Notes: a model not told the origin generated them from the sequence alone. Shown: positions 1 through 11,512, counted from the stretch's first letter. The stretch is DNA of 64,000 nt from Trissonchulus latispiculum (GCA_030248195.1 JASAND010004251.1:1-64000), one strand, 5' to 3'. Made by a program: numbers and translations.

Positions 1-310
1 AATAGCAGCGGTAGTCAAATCGTTGAGTGGGCTGCTGAAGCACCAGCATTAATCCTTCGGCATTCTCCCCGTCAGGCCCCATGCTGTCTGCCGGTGGTGG
101 GGCCCGGTCGGCGAAAGGCAGCAACTCCACCTCCCATCTCTCTCCACCTCCTCCTTTATGGGGGTACTGATGATGGTTTCCGGCAGACTTGAAGCTGGGT
201 GGACTAAAGTTGAAGGTATTGGAGCCTGGCGGCTGTCCGGGGACCCGGTACATGGAGGATCGTTTCCAGTCCCAGACATCGGAAAGCAATAGTTTTGGAA
301 TACTTCGTCT
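1..310 (-). CDS. Host-gene internal exon, truncated by window edge
   Basis: On the minus strand a pyrimidine-rich tract ending in TTTTTTTGCAG (its GCAG is plus 311-314) is followed by a GC-richer stretch that stays open for 103 codons in the frame starting AGA CGA AGT (plus 310 downward) and runs off the window. The peptide is rich in Pro, Gly and Ser, and ends LVLQQPTQRFDYRCY at the edge. That ending loosely resembles the start of a Rel-homology domain (a hydrophobic strand, EQP, QR, FRFRY), but the following recognition residues lie outside the window, so this is a weak suggestion. A second frame is also open and continues through the splice site into the AT-rich intron (to about 528); that continuation looks like chance. 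Being an exon is fairly secure; function is not known. Confidence 0.6.
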
Positions 311-903
311 CTGCAAAAAAAATTAGAATAGACAAAATATTGAAATTGGTGACCTTCAGCATAAAGGGCATAACTGGTGTAATTTACAGAACACGAGTGA
401 GGTGTCGTACGGTGTAAGAAGCTGTGGGATTTGATTCCGCCGCTGGTCTTTTTTCGTTTGTCACAATTTATCCGCTTCTGTTTGTTATACCATGTTACCG
501 AACAGAAAATATTATACCAAATATCCACCCAGGTAACCTTTTACTAAACGTTAAGTTTTAATAAGTCAATCTTTATTCCTTTCCTAAAGAGCTTGTATTT
601 ACGGTGTCATTTAGAAAATTATCGCTAATTTTCTTAAAGCTAACTTAGAGTATTTTGGCGTAGGCCAGGTTCATTCTATGAAACTTGTTTTGGGTGAGGA
701 TTACGTACATATCAATTATATGCGGGCATATGCTTGGGGGTTTGCGTTGTCATCCTCCCAGACTTTTAGCTCACCCCGCGCGAGAGCGCTCGCCCCTCCC
801 AGATTCAGGATTTTTCAGGTTTTTTTTGGGCAAAGAACCTGAAAATCCGCAGTTATTCGCGGTCTGACCCCCCCCACGTCCAATTCCGCCTCCTGCACAT
901 GTC
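311..903. other. Presumed intron, nothing recognised
   Basis: AT-rich sequence upstream (in gene sense) of the minus-strand edge exon. A short GC-richer patch at about 740-870 contains C-tracts but no convincing coding frame, terminal repeat or RNA motif. Confidence 0.5.
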
Positions 904-1092
904 TGGTTGTATATATTATGGAGAAATAATGAAAAACACCTGCCTGCAGTCACTAAGGCCGAAGCCTTAGTCCGAACAGGAGAGAGCCAATGGGCGCTTT
1001 TCATTATTTCTCCATGATTAATGCCTTGTATCCCTCCTGGATCCTGCCTGTTGCCCGCGTTTACCTCATTTTCTTGATGGTTGTATATATTA
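904..1092. mobile_element. Short insertion flanked by a 15-bp direct repeat
   Basis: The 15-mer TGGTTGTATATATTA occurs at 904-918 and again, exactly, at 1078-1092. The 159 bp between them is GC-richer than its surroundings and contains a 17-bp inverted repeat (TGGAGAAATAATGAAAA and its complement, about 919-935 and 1000-1016). A 15-bp exact duplication is typical of LINE-mobilised insertions such as SINEs or processed RNAs. No tRNA boxes or A-rich tail were recognised, so the class is open. Confidence 0.55.
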
Positions 1093-1806
1093 GGGATCGA
1101 CCGGATCCAAAATGTTGCCAGATCCGGATCTAGTTTGGATCCGGCCGGATCCGATCTCGTCATCAAAATATAGGCAAATATTTAAAATTTTGTTCTTTGA
1201 TTTTGTTAATGCTTGGTGGTTTTATGGATATGGTGTTTAATGTTTTAATGCAGGTAGATGAATTTTTTTGATAAGTTTCCAAAATTTCGGTTTATTTGAT
1301 GCTGCCAATGACTTATATAACAAACATTTAACTTGAAAGAAACTATTTTCACTGAGTATATATATCTGAAGAATTTTTGAAATGTGTGGGCATGTCGTAG
1401 CCCGCAAACATGGAACAGCATACTGTGAAATTATTTTAAACACAATCAGTTGAAGTAGATTATCATTAACTTAACATTACCATTAACTTCTTACATGGTG
1501 CTTGAGAAAACTTACACCGATACGTACGGTACTGAAGCTTACGAAAATATTTACTTGTAAATAATTCGAGTTCTAATTTTATTAGCAACCAGTACGTATT
1601 TTCAATTTTAAAAACGTTTAGATCCAGTTCAGTCGATTATGTTCGTTGTAGCATCCCGGCAGTTAAATTGTAGCAGCGCCTGAAACCTAGCAAGTACTCA
1701 CCGCAAAAGATACGATAATAAACTCAGAATATTAGAGACGAAATCGTTAGGATGAAAGTAGTCAGCCCGGCTTACATATATATGCTTGTATTTATCTATT
1801 TATGTA
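1093..1806. other. GGATCCG cluster, then featureless AT-rich DNA
   Basis: Positions about 1093-1160 hold several GGATCCG/CCGGATCC motifs, recalling the ends of the GATCCGATCCG element at 16.3-17.8 kb; no partner terminus was found. The rest is AT-rich with no coding or structural signal seen. Confidence 0.4.
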
Positions 1807-2204
1807 CTGGCATTTTTTCTTTTTTTTAGGATTTTGAAAGTGGGGGGGCTTCGACCCCCCCCCCCCATAGCGGGGGGGAGTGGGTGGGGGCTTCCGAAAA
1901 GTGGGGGGGGGGCGAGTCCAAGGGATATTGCTAATCTTTAATCGAAAAATTTGCATTTTCAAGGAAAACCGCAAAAAAAATCGTTGTTTTTAAGGTTAAA
2001 ATGAACTTCTAAGTCCATAAACTAGCTAAAAATTGAGAAAAGTTTTGAAAATTTGACCTAAAAAACCTAAGTTTTCGACACTTTTGGAACGACCCCCAAA
2101 AAGTGGGGGGGGGCTTGTCGAAAAGTGGGGGGTCTCCGAAAAGTGGAGGGGAGAGGCTCCGAAAAGTGAAGAGGACCCCCCACCCCCCCCCCTAAAAATG
2201 CCAG
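1807..2204. mobile_element. G-tract MITE, CTGGCATTTTT ends, 5-bp TSD
   Basis: Terminal inverted repeats CTGGCATTTTT (left) and AAAAATGCCAG (right) enclose 398 bp full of GTGGGGGGG and CCCCCCC tracts separated by CGAAAAGTGGGG-like motifs. ATGTA lies directly outside both ends (1802-1806 and 2205-2209), a candidate 5-bp target duplication. The element at 60439-60806 has closely similar ends (CTGGCTTTTT) and also a 5-bp flanking repeat, so both may belong to one non-autonomous DNA-transposon family. No transposase frame. Confidence 0.55.
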
Positions 2205-2550
2205 ATGTATTCAGTATATTTTTGAAACGGCAGTATATACATACTCATAAAAATCTTTAAATTAGCAGATCTATTTTACTTGGAACCATCTTAAAAATTT
2301 CACTGAAGTTAAATTTTTTCAGTTTACAAGTCGGTTAAGCTTACTTGTCTAATAATTTTGCAATATATAAGTACGGTTTAAACGCTATAAATAGAATTAA
2401 AATTTTGCTACTACCGAGAATGAATTTCCGGGAAACCATTTTATTAAAAGCATCTCTTAAAAATTCAGAAAAGCATCTTGTTAAAGTTTTGTCTATATAT
2501 AGATGTCTTAAAATAACTACTCATGGAAACGTATTTAACATTAATTTACA

Positions 2551-2634
2551 AAAACCGGGGCCGGGGTCTGGAAATTGGGGGTCCAAATCGAAAATTTTCA
2601 AAAATGTTCTTGAAAATTCAAAGTTTGCAATAAT

Positions 2635-2705
<71 letters not shown>

Positions 2706-2862
2706 TACAAACGTTACTATCGTTGTTTCATTCAAATCGATGGGAGAACAAATGATTTGCAACACTTCTTGGATTTCGAAATGTCAAAATTTTGGTAAAA
2801 AAATTACAAAATTTTGTTTTCTGGCCCCGGTCGGGACCGGGCCAGGCCCCGGTGCATCCTTA
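2551..2862. mobile_element. Possible CCGGGGCC-ended inverted-repeat element
   Basis: CCGGGGCCGGGG-type sequence at about 2553-2570 and its approximate complement (ACCGGGCCAGGCCCCGG) at about 2835-2855 flank an AT-rich core. The arrangement matches other elements in this window with GC-rich short repeats at the ends. No clear target duplication, so boundaries are approximate. Confidence 0.35.
2637..2702. repeat. (TA)n microsatellite
   Basis: About 66 bp of uninterrupted TA dinucleotide. It creates spurious Tyr-Ile open frames on both strands. Confidence 0.95.
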
Positions 2863-4074
2863 TAATAGCCCATTTTTTGGGGAGATCTTATGACACATTT
2901 ATCGGGCGTTTTTGTTTCTTTTCCTTCTCCTTTCTGTAGTTTACTTTTGTTGTGCGTACCTGTAATGAGTGAGCTAGAAGAATTATGGCCTTTCCACTTT
3001 GTCCTGTACCTGCAGGGTCTGAATATAGACTAGCGGAGCATAGCATAATGTGTCTTGATGGGCATAATGATAAAATTAAAGGAACCGAGACTAGCAGTGT
3101 TTCAGCCAGATGTAGAATCCCTGTGCCTGTCCTGGGCATGGCTTTTGTCTAAATTAAAAAACAGTGAAATAGAATATTGTATATTGTATAGTATAAATAT
3201 AAATATTATATGTATAGAATATGGAAGCCAGAAATAAATTCCGGCAAAGGAAAAATTATAGTACGTAACCTAACTTGTTACTATAAAATGAAATATGTAT
3301 ATACTTACTTATTTAAAGGACAACAAATATATAGTGAGAATAATAAAAGGTTCTGGTTAAGTCTGTAATCACAGAAATATTGTGCTATTGAGGCACCATA
3401 GGCATGTATGAAGGTAAAAGAAGATGTTTAAGGTATATAATATGTTTTGGTGATACGATGATGGTATAAAGGAATAAAAAATTTTATATGTGCACCAGAC
3501 TAAACAGAACCTTAAGACTAATTAGACCAGCGTTGAGAGTGAATTACTTTAAGTTACTAATTATATGTGACACTAATTTTGAAGTTGTGCTTCCGCTTTT
3601 TTCATAATCTGTTTAATATAGTTAGAGTTAAAACTGTGGGAAACATGATATATAGCTCTAAGCTAAATCTATATATCAGATATCAGTCTCATCAATCATT
3701 TGTATGTTTGCAATACTTATATAAATACAGTATTCACGGTGGAGAGGTCTGTGTTGTGTAAAAATATGTTCATATGTTGGTGCCGTTTAATTCCAGTAGA
3801 TCTTATTCGATAGACAGACATGGATAAATTTTTTCAGCGGGGAATCAAGAAAATATATATCTACGTACAAAATGTAAACCGAGATTACGTATTTACTTTT
3901 TGTTATTATATAGGCCTACGCCTTTCCTGTATAAAGGAGTTCATCTGGGAACTGTTGTTTGTGAGTTATAAACTGCTGTGGATTTTCCCTTTTAACAGAA
4001 ATGAAAAGCTTGCCTGTCTGCTTACCGTTCATGAACCCAAAAATTTGCAAAACTTCATGTTCTCGTCAACGCTT
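2863..4074. other. AT-rich DNA, nothing recognised
   Basis: Short chance open frames only. No splice-flanked exon, terminal repeat or tandem structure was recognised. Confidence 0.45.
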
Positions 4075-4995
4075 TATATATGTGGTAGCAAGATAGTAAA
4101 CTTGGCAAGATAGTTATCTTGCTAAGAGTTTGGCAAGATAGTTACATATCTTGCTATAAAATTTAGCAAGATAACTATCTTGCCACGAAATTTAGCAAGA
4201 TTCAGTTCAAATTGCTGATAAGATAGTAATCTTACTAGAATTTAGCAAGATATAGTCATCTTACCAGTTTCAGTATGAAACATGTTTTCAATTTGAAAAC
4301 AAAGAAAGTCATTAGTATACCCTATTCGAGTTTAGCGCAAGGGGGGGACTTTCACAAGAATTTAACACTGGTCATTGTGCTCTTTATTTTTGCTGAAGTT
4401 CTATTTGTAATGAAAATGTTCAGAATTTGCATTATTGCGAAGGTAACAAATATAATAATACGTTAAGATTAAATGAAAATGAATCAAATAAAGAAGAAAA
4501 TTACAGACTTGATACTAAGACACTCACATTATCCTAAAAAGACTGAAAAATTAAGAATGTGCATATTGAACAAGTTATGTGAGGTTGGTTTTGTCGGTAA
4601 AGTAGTTATCATTTTTTGTATTTTTCGCAGTTAAATTTGAAATAATATGTTAAAATATATTCTCTTATGCATTTTCTAATTTTAGCATTTCCATTACAAA
4701 TATTATATATTTCAGCAGTGATACAGCACAATGGTTAGTTTGTAAACCCCCCCCCCCTTGCGTTAAACTCATTAAATGACTGCCTTTGATTGCAAATGAA
4801 TGACACCTTTCCTACCGAAACTGGTAAGATGACTATCTTGCTAAATTCTAGTAAGATTACAATCTTACCAACAATTTTGGATAGATAATAATCATGCTAA
4901 ATTTCGTGGCAAAATTTTAGCAAGACAACTATCTTGCCAAAGTCTTAACAAGATAACTATCTTGCCAATTTTACTATCTTGCTACGACATATATA
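4075..4995. mobile_element. Foldback element built of GCAAGATAG palindromes
   Basis: The left arm (about 4075-4285) starts TATATATGTGGTAGCAAG and contains repeated AGCAAGATAACTATCTTGC-like palindromes. The right arm (about 4810-4995) is its near-exact reverse complement, so the arms can pair as roughly 200-bp stems around a loop of about 520 bp. The repeated GCAAGATA/TATCTTGC motif alternates in orientation within each arm. The flanks are TATATA-rich, so the target duplication cannot be separated from the terminus. The loop has no transposase frame. Confidence 0.75.
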
Positions 4996-5514
4996 TATAT
5001 ATACGTCGAAGTTCGAACATCGCTAATTTGTTTGATTTCGCAAAGTTAAACTGTTCGATTCGCTGAGGGTATTCAAAGAGAGCCTAAAATGTGTATCCGA
5101 AGTCTATCAAATCTAGCATTCAGGGGTTTTTCCGGGTCGTAGCATTCAAGTCTGAAATCCGTTTTTCAATTAAGTTTTTCGCCGGATCAGCTTAAACTAA
5201 CGTCGGAAGTTCAGCATGAATGCATGTATGTATTATGATATGCTTATACTGAGCTATTAATAAGTGCAATCAAAAAGGGATCTTGCCTCATGGAATAGAG
5301 AGTTTTGCAAGAAACCATCAATTTGGTAAGGTTTTAGGGTTTAACGCAGACGAAGTATATATCACCCAAAATTTGAGTTTTCGGAAGCTGTTGTGCAGGC
5401 CGCCTATTCACTATGTCTGTCGATTACGTATTACGGGTAAAATGAGTCCTGGAGGGAACTTCAACCTCCGGAAAGTCATACATTGGGTGCCTCTGCTTAT
5501 CTTTTGATTCTCAG
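4996..5514. other. No gene seen
   Basis: Mixed AT-rich sequence with a 74-codon open frame at 5283-5507 that has no domain or splice support. No repeat was recognised. Confidence 0.4.
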
Positions 5515-5806
5515 CCCGAATCCAGGAGTAACAACTAAAATGTTGACTACTTCACACTTAAGGGGAGCCGGGCGCCAGCCCTTCATCAGGCTTACGGTAG
5601 AACAGACTTCTGTTACATTACCACCGTAGTGGTACCCATTTACTGACCAGTTAAGGATAGACAGCTGGGTTGGTTGAAGTCCACGGCGGACAGATATGTG
5701 CTTAGTTCCTGGCTCAAGGGGATTTGTGAAAGCCTTTTGGCAGCGGGGATTTGAACTTTGGATTGTTGGATCCTTAGTCGAACGCCTTAACCACTCCGGC
5801 AGTCCT
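5515..5806 (-). mobile_element. tRNA-derived SINE (tRNA-Leu-like head)
   Basis: Read on the minus strand from 5806, the sequence begins CTGCCGGAGTGGTTAAGG, an A-box-like tRNA start with a type-II D arm, and at plus 5746-5756 (complement) carries GTTCAAATCCC, a B-box match. These pol III promoter boxes are followed by a non-tRNA body of about 220 bp including a GGGCTGGCGCCCGGC hairpin. Head plus unrelated body is the layout of a tRNA-derived SINE. The tail and target duplication are not clear. Confidence 0.6.
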
Positions 5807-6064
5807 TACGTGTACGTATGGTGATGCCACATATGACGTTTTGGAGCCTGTCGAAATCATACTGACACCGAATTTAGTTCAGTCTAGTCAAGTTTTGGAA
5901 ATTTTGAGGGGTGAGGCAGGCTCTGCCCTTTTTCGTTAGGGTAATATTCAACGAATCCACTGACATCGATACTGATACACTTATTCTGATTTTATACAAA
6001 AGTTAAGTTTGGTTTTGAATGTAAAAATTTGAAACGGTTTGGCGGCATATTTTTATCGCTTCAG

Positions 6065-6097
6065 GAGAGCCCTCCACTGCCTCCGGTGGACTACAAG
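6065..6097 (+). CDS. Candidate 33-bp micro-exon with GC-AG donor
   Basis: TTTTTATCGCTTCAG precedes 33 bp encoding ESPPLPPVDYK, followed by AAG|GCAAGT, which fits the strict consensus of GC-AG introns. The phase is compatible with joining directly to the exon candidate at 10329. The peptide is proline-rich (PPLPP is an SH3-ligand-like core). The call rests on splice signals and phase only and could be chance. Confidence 0.3.
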
Positions 6098-9000
6098 GCA
6101 AGTCAGTCACAACTCTTCGACTCAAATATTTAACTTGGATTTCTTGAATACGTAAGACTACAAAAAACTAAGCAGGCAATGTCGAATTTCGCCTTACGAG
6201 TTACGAAACAAGTCTTACATTAGGACGCACAACATAACACACCAAAAACATTTGTCGAATTCGGAAACAACCTTTCTTGGTGGTATTCGAAAACGCAACT
6301 GTATTAAATGAACTAATAATGTAACCGAGCTGTCATTGTTGTCTGTTTGCACAAATTTTAACTCGTGATATTTTACTGAGTACGGACTACGGGCTCGCAT
6401 TCAATCAGGAAACTTTGACTGAACTGAGGTCTGAAAGGTTTGAGGGTTTCCTGCTAGATCAAATAATGTTGCAACGTAATTTGAAGTTAATATGTAACTA
6501 AATTACTGATGATGTTGGCTTTTTCTTTGGCCTAAAGTGTTTGTATGCAGGCCTTCGGTCAAATGGAAAAGGAAATTATTTTCAGTATATAAATTGTGTA
6601 GACCTGAGCACGTTCCGGGGACAATGTTATCATTGTCATTGCCAAAATTCCTGTTGGCTGTGTGTATATGTTTTAAAAAGTTAAAGCTTTTCGGAATTAC
6701 TTGGATTTAAATGCGCCAAAAGCGGGAATTTGAAGCTTGAGCTAACTAAAACTTAAGAACTTGGCATTGGTTAATTTGACGTTTTGCTTCAACGGTTTGC
6801 GAAGGTTGAAAGACTTTCCTATATTTTCTTATATTCAAAGTGACTGGAATAATTCTTGCGCTTAAATGGTTTTGACCTTTCCTTGTCGTATTGGCGGAAC
6901 AGATATTACTGTATGTGAATATATTAAGCTCGAGTCTGCGAAGCTATAGTCCGCTGACCACCACAGGGTTTTCTAAATATATGCTAAAAATTGGCTTTGG
7001 TAAAAGCATAGATAAAAAGTTAGTTTCTTGTCCAAAAATAGATTTAGTGTTAGCAAAGGGGGAGTAGAAATCTCCGGCGAAACCGGAAATTTTTGAAAAT
7101 AGTCATTCTGAAAGATTTTTTCAGGGCGATATCCTGTACCAAAAGAAGCACCCACTCTTTTAGGGGGAGAGCGAATTTTGGGGAGGTTGTTTGGGCCCAC
7201 TCCCCCAGTAGAATAAATTTAGTAGCATATTGGCTGGTTTGTGGCTGAACATTAACAAAAACGATGATATTTTTATTAATATATGATCGTACCTTTTAAG
7301 TAGAGATCGAATCGATTAAAAATCAAAGCGGAACCGGCAGTGGAGCGAAAACAGTCTCGTATCCCCACAGACTTTTCCAATAAGCTGGAGTAGGTATATA
7401 TATATATTCTGAAAGCTAGTAAGTTAGGGCTTAGTAAAATACCTGTAAAGTAAATTACACAATTGGCGAAACAGGGACCGGCGTTCTATCCTGCCATCTG
7501 GTTTGGTTCATTTCCCTTTAGTTGACTTTAGAAGGATGAGTTATTAATGAGATTCTGCACGCAACATCCTAAACTTGGTCTATTACGTATATAACCTCAA
7601 TATAGGTACGCATATGCTACATTCGTATATTTGTTCCATCCACTTTTATATAAACTGTTTATTACACAGAGTGCGTGTATGCTGAAAGCTAATATCTGGG
7701 TGGAATTAATGAAGGTTGTTGTTTATTTGACTTTTGGAATAAGCTGTGCCCTTGTGTCATGCAGTTAGATAAATGTTATTCCTTACCTCTGAAGTATTGT
7801 GTTGCCACAGTATTATGCTGTTTTATACTGTTTTTACTATAAATTTGGCCTCTGAAAATTGCAATATAATATTGTAGTCAAGTCAAAAGACTGTTTGATT
7901 GAACTCAACACAATAAGATGGTGTAAAATTTGATAAGATGAGGTGAAGTGATGGTGTAAAATTTGATAAGATGAGGTGAAGTAAGGAAAGAATTTACGGA
8001 ATTAGAAAAAACAAGTGGGCCGAAAGTATTGCACTTCTAAAAAACGAAGTTTGTCCAATCCTAATGAAGTTGAGTTGAATTGTACACTTTGATAATTTAT
8101 CTTCGTAAGAAAAATCTATGAAAACGGGAATGCCATATCTATATATATATACACATATTATACATATATATACAATTTAACTTTAACGTACCATTTTATC
8201 AAGAATATCGATGCAGGGTTAGTTGATGCTATTCTTGATCCGTCGCTTAGTGTACAGAAAATGCATTCAATCCCGATGTTTGTTAGGTCGGGTCTCAAAC
8301 TGACTGACTATATACTCTACAAATCAGTGAGTGGAGTAGCCTTTGCGCGGCACTCTTAAAAGACTGATTATCCGGGAAAATTGTGGGGCTTTTATCTTCT
8401 TAATCTGGGTGAGGATAAGATTTTAGTTGCGCATGATGTGATCATACCTGGATTTTAAGATTCTCTCTCTTAATTCTTTGGCGTAGGATACTTCTAGAAT
8501 TAAAGTAATCTTTTGGCCTCAAGCGATCCTCGCTGTGTACGCATTTTTTAAGTGGTTGTGTGTTTGTTACGCATTAAGTAAAGTCAATTACATTATCTTA
8601 CTTTTTCTGTTTCCCCATTACCTATCATCAGCTTCACCTTCACAAAATTTCGGCCCCCGCCTATTTTACTGCCTAAGTCTATGGCTGTGACTAGGTTTCA
8701 ACGTGTTTGTGAGTAACTAATTATAGACTGTCTTTTGGAAAACTGTTATATATATATATATATATACCTATTTAGGTAGCGATAACGTCTGGAACCTTCC
8801 TGAGTTTACTTCCTGTAACGTATATAATTAATAAATGCGCGAATAATTGAAAAATGTAACTGTAACACAACCTTAGCTGCTTGTTGTACGCAAGCCCAAA
8901 ATATGTTTAAGACATAAGTAAAGTCAGATTGTATTCACTTCAAAAGTAGAATAAGGGATCTTTGACAGAGTTTCGTCTCCTGCGAAATTGTTTGGAGATG

Positions 9001-9568
9001 TTTGCTTGTAAAGTTCATTAAACAATTAGTAGCATGGAAATATTCTAACGAGACGGAATGTGGGGTACGTAATTTTTTCCTACCACTGTTTTTGCCAATT
9101 CTTGCACTATTTCTTGGTCAAAGTGGTAATATGTTCCTTCCCACGATTCTATGTACTTTGCGGGTAGCAGTGCGCTCCTTGCGCCACGTTTTTTGGTAGA
9201 TTCCGTGAACTTTGATGCCAGAACTTTCCATAAACAAAGTGTGGGAAGACCAAAAGTGGGGAAATGAAATGGCCTTATTATTGTTAAAAACGGTAAAAAC
9301 AACCTGTTTTGTACATGTCCTACTATAATTAAGCTAAAAAATGATCAAAAAATCAAGTTTTAGAACCAGAATAGACAATTTTATATCAAAAAATTCCCGC
9401 GACGCAGCAAATGTTTTGAAGAATTTGACCAAATATCCTTAAAATTTATTTTCGAGGCACCTTATAATAGGTGGAGTGCGGGAAGCCAAAAAGTGGTGGA
9501 AACGGGTGGGGGAGGGGCCAAAAAGTGGGGGCTCCCCACCCCTTCCTCTACAAAATTCCCAGATATTT
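6098..9568. other. Intron-like DNA, no gene seen
   Basis: AT-rich with scattered TA repeats (about 7395-7410, 8745-8765). An exact tandem duplication of a 33-bp unit (GATGGTGTAAAATTTGATAA...) lies at about 7917-7981. G-rich GTGGGGG tracts at 9470-9545 recall the G-tract MITEs but lack a paired terminus. No supported coding frame. Confidence 0.45.
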
Positions 9569-9799
9569 ATGTTGCGTACAAAACCCGAAATCATACAAAA
9601 CTAGTTTTGTATGGTTCATTTTGTACAAAACTAGTTTTGTAGTAGTTGTATGTAACTCACAGCCATACAAAACTAGAATTGTACGAGGGAGGCCATACAA
9701 AACTAGAATTGTAGGAGGGAAGCCATACAAAACTAGTTTTGTACAAAATGGCCCATACAAAACTAGTTTTATACGATTTCGGCTTTTGTACGTAACATT
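9569..9799. mobile_element. Palindrome-array MITE (CATACAAAACTAG)
   Basis: Six copies of a palindrome of the form TACAAAACTAGTTTTGTA occur with a spacing of about 30-45 bp. The whole block is also an inverted repeat: the left end GTTGCGTACAAAACCCGAAA matches the complement of the right end, GTTACGTACAAAAGCCGAAA. It can form one long imperfect hairpin or several short ones. No coding. Flanking duplication not resolved. Confidence 0.7.
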
Positions 9800-10328
9800 A
9801 TATAACCTTTCGGAATTTGTATACAAATAAACAGAATCTGAGAACGTCGATAAAATTAAGCCATTTAGACTGCGTTCAGTTTCCTTATTCCCAAATCCCA
9901 CTGACCGTGGATTTGTAACGTGTAATAATGGAGGTTCATCTCAATGAGTAGCGTTATCGCTGTGACTTTCTACATAGCGAAAAACGTATAATGCCGACCG
10001 CCTAACATGTTGAATCTCCACATTTGTATGTAAAGACGTAAAAATAGACATATTCTTAAAAATGTATGAAATGAAGTGTGAATCCTTAGAATAGATTTTA
10101 GTTCCAGAAATAAAGAGATTAGGAGGAGGAACCTTCTGGCAACATTACCAACCCCATTAGTAACATCATTTTGAATGGTAATGTATCTATGATGAGAGAG
10201 TGGCTGTATTTTGTTGGCTATCGTGTATATACATGTTCTCAATTATTTATATTTTCATTATTTTTATATCTGCAAAATATGTAGTATATAAGTAGGTATA
10301 TATTTGTTATTTATTATTTATGTTTCAG

Positions 10329-10451
10329 AGACTACTAGAGGTACAGCTGCAGACAGAAAAGGATATGATGGATGCGGGTAAAAAATGTGTCAGCGGAAAG
10401 CAGACGGTCTATGATGCTCCCTTGAACAGCCAGCTGATACGAAGACGATAA
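10329..10451 (+). CDS. Candidate terminal exon of a host gene
   Basis: TTATTTATGTTTCAG (ending 10328) is followed by 40 codons and TAA (10449-10451). The peptide begins RLLEVQLQTEKDMMDAGKK, amphipathic and coiled-coil-like, and ends LNSQLIRRR. Charged, helix-compatible composition and a good acceptor support a last coding exon. A possible donor (GCGGGTAAAA at about 10374-10383) would shorten it to about 16 codons. The family is not recognised. A minus-strand gene at the left edge would overlap this one on the opposite strand. Confidence 0.45.
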   Translation, partial: RLLEVQLQTEKDMMDAGKKCVSGKQTVYDAPLNSQLIRRR

Positions 10452-11504
10452 ATTTGACGACACTTTTTAACACACAGATCAAGACAGTGTTCAGATCAGA
10501 TTTTTGGTCCTTTTTTCCAGTCCGTTTCCTTCCGGATGGTTCTGCTCGGTTCTGCTCTTTAAGCTTATCCATTTTCCTGAGTTCTTTTTTTTCTAAAAAG
10601 AGTTTTCTTTCTGTCCGTCTCTTTGTTTCTACGGGTGTTTCTGTGCTTCAGAAATTAGTTTTTGGGATCATGCCTTACCTTTGTATATATACTGTATTAC
10701 TGAATGTCCTGTGTGTGTGTGTGCGTGTTTGGTTTGTCCTCTTTTTGTACATACGTTAGGAGCTATGCTTTAGGTGTAGATTTAGTGTATTGTGTAGAGT
10801 TATATTTACCGAAATAATTTGTAATTAGAATTCAGACTTTGTCAATGAGTTCAGTGCAACTGTTATTCTTGGTCCGTAGTTGGGATGTTGGGACATATGC
10901 AGCGCGTTTCTAACTTTTCTTTCTTAAAGTTTCTAGACAGCCAGCAGTTCTGATCATGCTAAAATGTTTGCGAACGAATTGTATTTTATTGGAAGATTAT
11001 TGAGGGTTTAGTTGATAGTACTGAGAGTGTGAAACTTAACTTTTGTTCTCGCTATTAATTTATATATAGAATTTACGCTCAGCATTCTAATAATGTCTTC
11101 TAGTCGTGAGACGTGAACCCACAAGGAAGTTTATTGACGTGCCGTCAGACGCGCGTCAACGCGTCTGTTAGCATGCCCTCTTAACATTTTAAAGCCCGCT
11201 GTAGCGAAATTACACTCACAAACGAATGTAGGCGCTTATATTCGCGTGTCGAACCGCGTGTAGTTGTGGTTGGAACTATGGGGTTAGCATCAACCAACCA
11301 AACGTCAAACTTTGTTTTGAAGACCGACTGTTAGCTATAGTTGTGCTTTTATTAGGCTTGTTCATTTTGCTCTGAATTGCTCTATGAAGTTGTTTTCGCT
11401 TAATATTTGGTATAATACTTCTGTAGGTGAAAATCGAGCTATATATGTGCATAGCACTATTTGTTTTTGCAATTGCTATAGCATTTGTATATTTTGTTAG
11501 TACG
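10452..11504 (+). other. Possible 3' UTR, then unclassified DNA
   Basis: Follows the TAA of the candidate terminal exon. It is relatively T-rich without repeats until the foldback element at 11.5 kb. No unambiguous AATAAA plus downstream element was identified. Confidence 0.3.
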
Positions 11505-11512
11505 TTTATATT

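Noticed and set aside
49..528. 159-codon minus-strand frame at the left edge as a complete gene
   Set aside because: It runs across a strong splice acceptor into AT-rich intron. The frame beginning at the acceptor (plus 310) gives a better open peptide.
2345..2755. Open frames with Tyr-Ile repeats
   Set aside because: They are translations of the (TA)n microsatellite and its flanks.
9569..9799. CRISPR-like look of regularly spaced palindromes
   Set aside because: Spacers are not unique, repeats vary, and the block is an inverted repeat in a eukaryotic genome.
9471..9901. Overlapping 119- and 117-codon frames on both strands
   Set aside because: Produced by the palindromic CATACAAAACTAG repeats. 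Mirror-image open frames on both strands are expected from such symmetry.
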